A DNA stretch of 56,314 nt, from assembly GCA_002238805.1 (NCBI GenBank), contig MPNB01000012.1:1-56314 (forward strand). Direction: 5' to 3'. This stretch comes from Rhodothermaceae bacterium bin80 (lineage in GTDB: Bacteria; Bacteroidota; Rhodothermia; Rhodothermales; Bin80). The notes under the pieces were generated by a model, which saw only the letters and a list, made by a program, of their open reading frames with translations, searched no databases and was not told where the DNA came from. The stretch's first letter is position 1, and each line of letters opens with the position of its first letter. This document shows positions 30,684 through 38,277 of this stretch, piece after piece. A program made the translations under genes and the position numbers.

Positions 30684-31354
30684 TCGTCTGATTCTTCATA
30701 ATCTGGCCGGCAACTACTGTGTCCCAGAAATGCACAAAAAAACATACAATATGATTTGTGCAGATCTTCGTTCGTCCGGTAACCCTACGAGGATGCTTCA
30801 ATCTTGGTTGGGCAAGGGGGCGTGAGATAGGCATCAACCTATATCGCACTTCCCATGAATTCTCGACGATCTTTCCCCTGCGCCTGCCCAGAAAGGTAGT
30901 ATTTCGGCTCAGGAATTACTTTGGAGCCTATACGCCCATGCGCGGACGAACTGTGAATGTTGACTGACATTTACCCGCTAAACCAGCCATCTTCTTTGCC
31001 TTGGCTTCCAGGTGATAACCTGTACGTGATGTTGCGATAGGCACTAGCCGTCTCGTTCATAAACAAACGGCCAAAAATTTGCTAAACCGAGAAACGGGCA
31101 TGGCATCACTGCCAATGATGCTGGAGTAAGCACTGGGTCGGACCGCCATCTGGCCAGTGTCTCCGTTTGCCGTCCGACTGCTGGAAAGGTTCCCGCGAGT
31201 TGCAGTTGAGTACATAATTCCCCAACAGAACATACTACCAGTCGAACCCCATTGAAAATAACCCTCTGCAAGCTCGAAATACGCAAAGTTGTATGATATG
31301 TGATATATTTCAAGTATAATCTTGTAGATGTACGAACCGAAGAGGAAATATCCC
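30684..31354. other. Intergenic region before the PL17 alginate lyase gene
   Basis: 671 bp without a gene I can support. A 99-codon stop-free minus-strand frame ending at 31057 has no recognisable family. The last 70 bases are AT-rich and contain the candidate operator at 31289-31308. A purine-rich gaggaa lies about 9 bp before the PL17 start. Confidence 0.5.
31282..31308 (+). promoter_or_regulatory. Candidate operator half-site upstream of the PL17 gene
   Basis: The string TTGTATGATATG (31289-31300), preceded by ATACGCA (about 31280), repeats the half-site found in the perfect palindrome at 45101 (ATACGCATGTATGATGT) and in the site at 55505. It lies about 50 bp upstream of the PL17 start. 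It may bind the GntR-type regulator encoded at 37487; this is inference from shared sequence only. Confidence 0.35.
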
Positions 31355-33556
31355 ATGTCGCGCCTCCTGTTACTTGTTTTTCTCGGATTTACCGTGCCAT
31401 TTACGGCTTGGGGTCAACATGCAGGAATCTTTATCTCACAGGAAGATGCCCTCGCGATCCGAGAAGCACAGGGCCGTTACGCCTTACTCGATGAGGCAAT
31501 CGCCCTGGCAAAAGAGACCATGGAAGTTGCATTCGCACACCCCATGGAAGTACCCAACCCTGGAGAAGCCGGAGGATACGAACACGAACGACACAAACAA
31601 AACTATCGCGAAATGCGCTACGCAGGGCTGCTCTACAGCATCACCGGAGAGGATAAATACGCAGCTTTTGTACGCGATATGCTGGAAATGTACGCGGTCC
31701 TCTATCCAACCCTCGGCCCGCACCCGCTGGCACATCATCAGAGACCAGGCAAAATTTTCCACCAAACTCTGAACGAAGAGGTTTGGCTCGTGCATACGAG
31801 TATTGCTTACGACTGCGTATATGATTGGCTCTCGGAAGAGGAACGGACCCGGTTCGAGGCCAATATCTTTCGCCCCATGGCCGACTGGTTTCATATCCGT
31901 AACAAAGCAGAATTCGACCGCATTCATAACCACGGTACCTGGGCCGTAGCTGCGGTCGGTATGATTGCATATGTGATGGGTGACCTGGCACTGGTCGAAA
32001 AGTCCCTGCACGGCTCGGACCTGGATGGAAAGGGTGGATTTCTGGCACAACTAAACCTACTGTTTTCACCGGACGGATATTACATGGAAGGGCCATATTA
32101 CATCCGCTATGCATTGATGCCCTTCTTTTATTTTGCCGAGGCTGTGGAGCGGATGCAACCCGAAGTGGGCATTTATGAATACCGCGACCAGATCTTGCGG
32201 AAAGCCTACTACGCAGCTGTTCAAACTTCATTCCCCAACGGAGTTTTTCCACCGATCAACGATGCATCGTTAACGATGGATGTAGCAGCACCTGAGGTCA
32301 TTCTAGCCAACGCCCTGACCTACGATCGCTACGGAACGGATGAAGATCTTCTGGGCATTGCCAAAATCCAGGGGCGTATCTCTTTGAGTGGAGCCGGATT
32401 AAAGCTTGCCCGTGATTTTGATGCCAGTGAATCGGATCCTCAAATTGCCTGGCCCTCGGTGGAATTCAGCGATGGAAGCGGCGGTGTCTCCGGTGGACTG
32501 GGAATTCTCCGAATGGGAGAAGGTATGGAGCAGTCTATGCTCCTCATGAAGTATGGCGTACACGGAGGAGGTCATGGACATTTCGATAAGTTGCACTTCA
32601 TCTTCTTTGATCAGGGACGACAGGTTATTCGCGATTACGGGTTTGGTAGATGGGTCAATGTGGAGCCCAAGTTCGGCGGACGCTATCTGCCAGAAAACGA
32701 CACCTACGCGATGCAGACCATTGCACACAATACTGTAGTTGTCGACGGAGTGACACAAAACATGGGGGACGAAGACACTGCAGAGTCGATGTCTGCCAAA
32801 CGACACTTTTTTGAAGCAGGGGATACGCACGCTATCGCTATGAGCGCGCATGCTGACACATATTATGACGGCGTGGATATGCAGCGAACGATGCTACTCG
32901 TTAAGGATGAAACACTTCCATATCCGGTCGTTGTGGACCTGTATCGCTTAACCAGCGATAAAACTCACCAATATGATTACCCTCTGCATTATTCCGGCCA
33001 GAACATTACCTCGAACCTGCAATTCGAGACGAATACGAACGCGCTGCAGCCATTGGGGGATAGTCATGGATATCAGCACATCTGGCAAACAGCACATGCC
33101 AGCACAGATTCATCCATCCAATTTACCTGGCTGGACGGCCATCGGTACTATTCGCTGATTTCTTCTGCCTGGCCGGAAAGTGAAGTACATCTTGGACGCA
33201 CCGGCGCAAACGATCCTGATTTTAACCTGCAATCGCATCCCCTTCTCGTCCTGCGTCGTCAGGCCGAAAACATGCTTTTTGCATCCGTCATTGAACCCCA
33301 TGGCTACTTCAATGAAGCCCGAGAAAGATCCGCACAGGCCAGACCCCGAGTCACGGGAGTGAACGTCGTGGGCCATTCGGATGTCGCCAGTGTAATTGAG
33401 ATCACAGGTCAGGACGGCCTTCGCTGGCGGGTTATAGTTTCGAACCAGTCTGAGGAAGCAACCGGACAACAGGAGGTTACGTTCGGTGATCAATCTTTCC
33501 AGTGGACAGGAAGTTATCAGGTTGAATTTCTGAGCAACTCAGAAGCAGAAAATTGA
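31355..33556 (+). CDS. Oligoalginate lyase, PL17 family (heparinase II/III fold)
   Basis: Exolytic lyase releasing unsaturated uronate monomers (which become DEH) from alginate oligomers, probably in the periplasm. The 733 residues show a signal peptide (cleavage near AWG-Q, residue 20), an alpha-barrel N-terminal domain and a beta-sandwich heparinase_II/III domain. Family residues are visible: Asn192-His193 in RIHNHGTWAVAA, the tyrosine-rich DGYYMEGPYYIRY (about 240-252) with the catalytic tyrosine, and GGGHGHFDKLHF (His407/His409) at the domain interface. No T9SS tail, which fits a periplasmic role. I chose the ATG at 31355 over 31328 because a gaggaa site precedes it. First gene of the plus-strand alginate operon. 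Confidence 0.92.
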   Translation: MSRLLLLVFLGFTVPFTAWGQHAGIFISQEDALAIREAQGRYALLDEAIALAKETMEVAFAHPMEVPNPGEAGGYEHERHKQNYREMRYAGLLYSITGEDKYAAFVRDMLEMYAVLYPTLGPHPLAHHQRPGKIFHQTLNEEVWLVHTSIAYDCVYDWLSEEERTRFEANIFRPMADWFHIRNKAEFDRIHNHGTWAVAAVGMIAYVMGDLALVEKSLHGSDLDGKGGFLAQLNLLFSPDGYYMEGPYYIRYALMPFFYFAEAVERMQPEVGIYEYRDQILRKAYYAAVQTSFPNGVFPPINDASLTMDVAAPEVILANALTYDRYGTDEDLLGIAKIQGRISLSGAGLKLARDFDASESDPQIAWPSVEFSDGSGGVSGGLGILRMGEGMEQSMLLMKYGVHGGGHGHFDKLHFIFFDQGRQVIRDYGFGRWVNVEPKFGGRYLPENDTYAMQTIAHNTVVVDGVTQNMGDEDTAESMSAKRHFFEAGDTHAIAMSAHADTYYDGVDMQRTMLLVKDETLPYPVVVDLYRLTSDKTHQYDYPLHYSGQNITSNLQFETNTNALQPLGDSHGYQHIWQTAHASTDSSIQFTWLDGHRYYSLISSAWPESEVHLGRTGANDPDFNLQSHPLLVLRRQAENMLFASVIEPHGYFNEARERSAQARPRVTGVNVVGHSDVASVIEITGQDGLRWRVIVSNQSEEATGQQEVTFGDQSFQWTGSYQVEFLSNSEAEN

Positions 33557-33637
33557 CCTGCAATCACGCTTTCCACAAATATCCTAATCGCCTCCAAATC
33601 ATTCCTACACTTATAGTACTAACACGAAAACGACAGC

Positions 33638-34396
33638 ATGAATACAGATCTGAGCGGCAAGGTGGCGCTGGTGACCGGAGGGGGGAGAGATATCGGAAGG
33701 TGGATCGTCTATGGTTTGGCTAAAGCAGGCGCGTCTGTCATCGTTAATTATCACTCCAGCAAGAACGATGCGGAGGAGACCGTTGCAGAAGTTGCCGGTT
33801 TCGGCGGCCAGGCTATTGCAATAAAAGCAGACGTAACCCAGGCAACAGACGTAAAGCGACTGCTCACCGAAGGCACAGAAGCCTTTGGGGGATCCCTTGA
33901 TATACTGGTCAATAACGCCGGCGGTCTACTGGCCCGCAAAAAGCTCGACGAAATGGACGAAGCATTCTGGGACGCCGTTATGGCAGTAAATCTCAAATCT
34001 GTCTTTCTCGTTTCTCAGGCTGCATTGCCGTACATGAAGCCTGGTGGAACGATTGTGAACTTGGCATCACTCGCAGCCCGCGACGGTGGCGGAGGAGGAT
34101 CAATTGCCTATGCGACCGCGAAAGGCGGGGTCCTGACCATGACCCGTGGAATGGCGAAAGAACTGTCTGCACGCAACATCCGCGTCAATTGTGTCTCACC
34201 AGGCCTCATAAATACGACGTTTCACGACACGTTTACACCCAATAACGTTCGGAAAATGATTGCCGGAAAGACGGCCGTGGGCCGTGAGGGTGAACCTGAA
34301 GATGTAGCCAATATTGTCGCTTTTCTTGCGTCAGATGCCTCTGCATATGTGAATGGCGAGTCTGTGGAAGTGAATGGCGGCCTTTACTTCGTCTGA
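33638..34396 (+). CDS. SDR-family oxidoreductase, probable DEH reductase
   Basis: A 252-residue classical short-chain dehydrogenase. Seen: ALVTGGGRDIGR (cofactor glycine motif, with Asp in place of the usual Gly), LVNNAGG, the NLASLAARDGG serine region, and the catalytic YATAK, plus IRVNCVSPGLINT and a C-terminal VNGESVEVNGGLYF. By position, 81 bp after the PL17 lyase, it most likely reduces 4-deoxy-L-erythro-5-hexoseulose uronate to 2-keto-3-deoxygluconate, as known for SDRs in alginate loci of other bacteria. A sugar-alcohol or 3-oxoacyl substrate cannot be excluded from sequence. Cytosolic. Confidence 0.85.
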   Translation: MNTDLSGKVALVTGGGRDIGRWIVYGLAKAGASVIVNYHSSKNDAEETVAEVAGFGGQAIAIKADVTQATDVKRLLTEGTEAFGGSLDILVNNAGGLLARKKLDEMDEAFWDAVMAVNLKSVFLVSQAALPYMKPGGTIVNLASLAARDGGGGGSIAYATAKGGVLTMTRGMAKELSARNIRVNCVSPGLINTTFHDTFTPNNVRKMIAGKTAVGREGEPEDVANIVAFLASDASAYVNGESVEVNGGLYFV

Positions 34397-34455
34397 TTTG
34401 ATCCCGAAGATCGACCAGCCAATGAACAATCCCGGAGTATTTGATGCGCATAAAT

Positions 34456-34480
34456 GGTTGCCAGAACGATTAATCTGGTT
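34456..34480 (+). promoter_or_regulatory. Inverted repeat upstream of the TRAP transporter genes
   Basis: An imperfect dyad, TGGTTGCCAGA...TCTGGTTT, about 34455-34480, contains a perfect 5-bp pair CCAGA/TCTGG separated by 8 nt. It lies in the 188-bp gap before dctP. TGGT...ACCA-like dyads are common for FadR-type GntR regulators, so this may be an operator, but it differs from the motif shared by the other alginate promoters. Confidence 0.25.
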
Positions 34481-34584
34481 TCTTGCTGAAGATCGATTCT
34501 CTCCGTTTGCTCGAACCCGATCAATAACTCCCGGCCTGGATAGACGCATTGTATCCTAACCCAAGGGCTTATGATGCCATTCTC

Positions 34585-35586
34585 ATGAATTCGACCGCTA
34601 AGCTTGTGCTGCTTGCATTGCTAACTGCACCGCTACTTCTGAGTAGTGCAGGATGTAGCTCCTCACAAGACAGCGTTGAGCTCCGTTTGGCACATGTACT
34701 GGATTCCACGCATCCGGTACACCGTGGAATGGCTTTCATGGGGGAACGTTTAGAAGAGCTCTCGGGAGGCACTATGCGGGTGAAAATTTATCCCAGTGGA
34801 CAGTTGGGCAACGAACGGGAATCTGTAGAGCTGCTCCAGCTCGGCACACTCGACATGGCAAAAACCGCCTCTAGTGTGATTGAGAATTTTGTGCCTGCCA
34901 TGGGCGTTTACAGTCTTCCATATCTCTTTGAGGATCAAGACCACCTCTGGAGATCCCTTCAAGGCGACGTAGGAAAGGAGATACTGCTGCAAGGATTACC
35001 CTACCGGATACGTGGATTATGTTATTACGATGCCGGATTCCGAAGCTTTTATATCCATGACAAAAGGGTCGATACTCCCGATGATCTCCAAGGATTGAAA
35101 ATTCGTGTGATGCGAAGTAATCTTTCTATCCAAACAATCAATCTACTCGGTGCAAATGCTACCCCAATGGCTTATGGAGAGCTCTATACAGCCCTGCAAC
35201 AAGGTGTAGTGGATGGTGCAGAAAACAATCCACCAAATTTCTACGGATCCAAGCATTTTGAGCAAGCCCGGTACTATACCCTGGATGAACACGCCGCCCC
35301 TCCAGATGTCCTACTGATTGGCACGCATACATGGAATAAGCTGTCCACCCAACAAAAAGCGTGGCTTACTCAAGCGGTTGAGGAATCGGTAACGTTCCAG
35401 CGAAGATTGTGGAATGAGGCAAGCCAGGAAGCTCTAAGAGCTGTAGAGGAAGACGGAGTGACCGTCGTTCGCCCAGATAAAAGGCCCTTTCAGGAAGCCG
35501 TTCTACCGCTCTATGAATCTCTTGGAGGTACCGCACTGGAACCTTGGGCCAAACGGATCCGGGACCTTAATACCCAAGCACCGTGA
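34585..35586 (+). CDS. dctP: TRAP transporter substrate-binding protein DctP
   Basis: Captures a carboxylated solute outside the inner membrane and passes it to the DctQM permease. The 333-residue protein has a lipoprotein signal (LLLSSAGC), then VELRLAHVLDSTHPVHRGM, SGGTMRVKIYPSGQLGNERE, and the signature LQGLKIRVMRSN containing the arginine that holds the carboxylate, plus YTALQQGVVDGAENNPPNFYGSKHFE. I used the ATG at 34585 rather than a TTG at 34549. A lipid anchor is unusual for a Gram-negative TRAP receptor, which is normally free in the periplasm. Context suggests uronates from alginate as ligand (inference). Confidence 0.93.
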   Translation: MNSTAKLVLLALLTAPLLLSSAGCSSSQDSVELRLAHVLDSTHPVHRGMAFMGERLEELSGGTMRVKIYPSGQLGNERESVELLQLGTLDMAKTASSVIENFVPAMGVYSLPYLFEDQDHLWRSLQGDVGKEILLQGLPYRIRGLCYYDAGFRSFYIHDKRVDTPDDLQGLKIRVMRSNLSIQTINLLGANATPMAYGELYTALQQGVVDGAENNPPNFYGSKHFEQARYYTLDEHAAPPDVLLIGTHTWNKLSTQQKAWLTQAVEESVTFQRRLWNEASQEALRAVEEDGVTVVRPDKRPFQEAVLPLYESLGGTALEPWAKRIRDLNTQAP

Positions 35587-35593
35587 CAGCGAT

Positions 35594-36082
35594 ATGGCAC
35601 GCATTATTGACAAGACTCTTGCAGGATTGCTGGTCGCCTTAATGTCGATCATGGTAGTCACTGTATCTTGGCAGGTCGTTACACGCTTTCTGCTTAACAG
35701 CCCCAGTTCGTACACGGAGGAATTATCAACTTACCTGCTCATCTGGATTAGTCTACTGGGTGCAGCATACGCTTTGCGTGTACGTGCACACCTTGGTATT
35801 GACGTGCTTGTACGGAAGCTGCCAGATACCCAACGGCGATCCGTTCATGTGTTCGCCCATATCATTATTATCATTTTTTCCCTGGTGGCTCTGGTCTTTG
35901 GAGGCAGTTGGCTCGTGTATGTGACGTTAGATCTGAATCAGCTTTCTGCAGCTTTTCAGGTCCCCATAGGCTACGTCTATCTTGTGCTTCCGCTAAGCGG
36001 ACTTCTGATGACATACTACAGTCTAATTGCAATTCGAGAAAACCCGGATCAAGAGAACCCTACACTCTTGTCTGATGGTTGA
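35594..36082 (+). CDS. dctQ: TRAP transporter small permease DctQ
   Basis: A 162-residue protein with four predicted transmembrane helices (starting MARIIDKTLAGLLVALMSIMVVTVSWQVVTRF), followed by the family-typical EELSTYLLIWISLLGAAYALRVRAHLGIDVLV. It pairs with DctM in the inner membrane. It starts 7 bp after dctP; the longer upstream frame overlaps dctP and is not used. The C-terminal tail is polar (ENPDQENPTLLSDG). Confidence 0.92.
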   Translation: MARIIDKTLAGLLVALMSIMVVTVSWQVVTRFLLNSPSSYTEELSTYLLIWISLLGAAYALRVRAHLGIDVLVRKLPDTQRRSVHVFAHIIIIIFSLVALVFGGSWLVYVTLDLNQLSAAFQVPIGYVYLVLPLSGLLMTYYSLIAIRENPDQENPTLLSDG

Positions 36083-36117
36083 GACGCAAACCATGAACCC
36101 GAACTAATCAGCTGTAA

Positions 36118-37410
36118 ATGGGCGTTGCTGTACTTGTACTTGTGGTGAGCTTCTTGATTCTGCTCCTGTTGGATGTGCCAGTAGCCTATTGCCTGGGCAT
36201 GTCTACATTGCTCACCATGGTTGTGGCCGTAGACTTTGTGCCCGCGGTCAGCACAACAGCACAACGCATTGCTACGGGCTTGGACAGCTTTACTTTATTA
36301 GCCATCCCATTCTTCATTCTGGCAGGTAATTTGATGGGCCGCGGGGGAATTGCCCGCCGTCTTATTGCATTTGCCCGCGCCTTGATCGGGGCACTCCCGG
36401 GAGGTCTCGCACTTGTAAATATCATTGCGTGCATGCTGTTTGGCTCTATTTCAGGTTCAGGGATTGCTGCTGCTGCTGCAATAGGATCTGTCATGCACCC
36501 TAAGATGGTTGACGGAGGCTACTCACCCGGCTTCAGCGCGGCGGTCAATGTGTCCTCTGCCACAACAGGGTTGCTGATTCCCCCCAGTAACGTTCTGATT
36601 GTGTATTCGCTTGCCAGCGGCACGGTTTCAGTTGCTGCGTTGTTCGTTGCTGGATATATGCCCGGCATTCTCATTGGAGGACTGCTGATGGTAGTAGCAG
36701 CGTTCGTAGCACACCGAAAGGGATATGGTAAGGGCGAGCGTATACCGTTTCAGGAAGTATTCGTGCATTTTGCTCGCGCATTACCGAGCCTTACCTTGGT
36801 CGTGGTTGTCATCGGAGGAATTATCGCGGGGATATTTACGGCGACCGAAGCTGCTGCCATTGCAGTACTCTACGCACTTGTGCTCGTGCTGCTCTATCGC
36901 GAGGTACGAATCCGGGAGCTTTATGACGTTTTGCTTAACAGTGTGACTACCACCGCCGTAGTCATGCTCCTCATCGGCGCCTCGCTGGCACTCTCCTGGG
37001 TGCTTTCTTTTGAAGAGATTCCACAAGGCATTGCGGAATCACTTTTAGCGATCAGCGACAACAAGATCATTGTACTCCTCCTGATAAATGTGCTGTTGTT
37101 GATGGTTGGCACATTCATGGACATGACGCCAGCCATCCTGATCTTTACACCTATTTTTCTACCGGTGGTCGTGGGATTTGGTATTGATCCGCTCCACTTC
37201 GGTATCCTGATGGTAGCTAATCTCTGTATCGGTCTCTGTACTCCACCTGTGGGTACGGTACTGTTTGCAGGTGCAGGAATTTCCGGGGTAACCGTACCTG
37301 CAATGATTCGGCCTCTGGCTCCCTTGTATGTAGCCATGCTGGTCGCACTGATATTGATCACTTTTGTCCCGCAAATCACGTTAGTGATCCCCCGACTCTT
37401 CGGTCTCTAA
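36118..37410 (+). CDS. dctM: TRAP transporter large permease DctM
   Basis: The 430-residue sodium-coupled transport subunit with about 12 hydrophobic segments. Seen: LLAIPFFILAGNLMGRGGIARRLI, ACMLFGSISGSGIAAAAAIGSVMHPKM, ATTGLLIPPSNVLIVYSLASG and the C-terminal LCIGLCTPPVGTVLFAGAGISG, all signatures of the DctM family. It starts 35 bp after dctQ. With dctP and dctQ it forms a complete TRAP system, the only inner-membrane carrier in the alginate locus. Confidence 0.95.
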   Translation: MGVAVLVLVVSFLILLLLDVPVAYCLGMSTLLTMVVAVDFVPAVSTTAQRIATGLDSFTLLAIPFFILAGNLMGRGGIARRLIAFARALIGALPGGLALVNIIACMLFGSISGSGIAAAAAIGSVMHPKMVDGGYSPGFSAAVNVSSATTGLLIPPSNVLIVYSLASGTVSVAALFVAGYMPGILIGGLLMVVAAFVAHRKGYGKGERIPFQEVFVHFARALPSLTLVVVVIGGIIAGIFTATEAAAIAVLYALVLVLLYREVRIRELYDVLLNSVTTTAVVMLLIGASLALSWVLSFEEIPQGIAESLLAISDNKIIVLLLINVLLLMVGTFMDMTPAILIFTPIFLPVVVGFGIDPLHFGILMVANLCIGLCTPPVGTVLFAGAGISGVTVPAMIRPLAPLYVAMLVALILITFVPQITLVIPRLFGL

Positions 37411-37486
37411 ACTATCTTACATCACACTCTTCCCGCTTAAATAACGCAACCAGGAGCACAACTCCAAATCTCCATTTTTCCAATCC

Positions 37487-38236
37487 ATGGCTCAGCAATT
37501 CGCATCCGTAGGTAGACCCCAGCTTCTCAGCCATTCTGTGGTAGAGGCCATCGAAAACTCAATTCGCGAAAAGAAATTGATGCCCGGAATGCGACTTTCG
37601 TCCGAATTAGACTTATGCTCTCAATTTGGAGTAAGCAGAACCGTACTTAGGGAAGCCCTTCGCATGCTTTCAGGGCGCGGACTGATCCGTATTGAAAAAG
37701 GACGTGGCATTTTTGTATCCAAACTCTCTGCTGATACGGTAAGTACCCCACTGGAAATGTATCTACAGCAACATGGCGGAGACCTCAGGTTCATCGACAT
37801 CATCAAAGCCAGACAGCTCATCGAGCCACCGATAGCAGCAGAGGCTGCACTGCATTACACACCAGATGATGCTAAGCAACTGCAGGAGGATTTTGATGCA
37901 ATGCAAGTATGGAATGGGAGAAATGAAGGATTGGCCAACTTGGACCTTGCATTCCATCAACACATCGCAATTGCATCCGGGAATAGTATTATGCCACTCC
38001 TGATTGCACCCATTCACGCACTCATGCCACAAATCAAATCCTCAGTCCACAAAGCGGTTGAAGATGCGAAGTCCTCAGCGATCGAATGGCACGGGCGAAT
38101 CCTGGAATCTATTCTCATGCGAGACGCAGAAGCTGCCCGCACTAACATGGAGCACCACCTGAGAGAATCAGAGAATCACATATCCCAGATGTTGTCTGCC
38201 CAGAAAGTACCTGATCCCTCGGATATTGACACATAA
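37487..38236 (+). CDS. GntR-family transcriptional regulator, FadR subfamily
   Basis: A 249-residue regulator: winged-helix DNA-binding domain at about 13-78 (LMPGMRLSSELDLCSQFGVSRTVLREALRMLSGRGLIRIEKGRGIFV) followed by an all-helical FCD ligand-binding domain with conserved D-x3-H (LDLAFHQHIAIASGN) and HGRILESILMRDAEAA, residues that in FCD proteins bind a metal and a carboxylate ligand. It lies 76 bp behind dctM in the same direction and probably controls the alginate genes in response to a uronate intermediate such as KDG (known for family members; inferred here). Confidence 0.92.
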   Translation: MAQQFASVGRPQLLSHSVVEAIENSIREKKLMPGMRLSSELDLCSQFGVSRTVLREALRMLSGRGLIRIEKGRGIFVSKLSADTVSTPLEMYLQQHGGDLRFIDIIKARQLIEPPIAAEAALHYTPDDAKQLQEDFDAMQVWNGRNEGLANLDLAFHQHIAIASGNSIMPLLIAPIHALMPQIKSSVHKAVEDAKSSAIEWHGRILESILMRDAEAARTNMEHHLRESENHISQMLSAQKVPDPSDIDT

Positions 38237-38277
38237 ATTATATCCTACCCCGACTACAACGGCACCTTCTGATTCCT

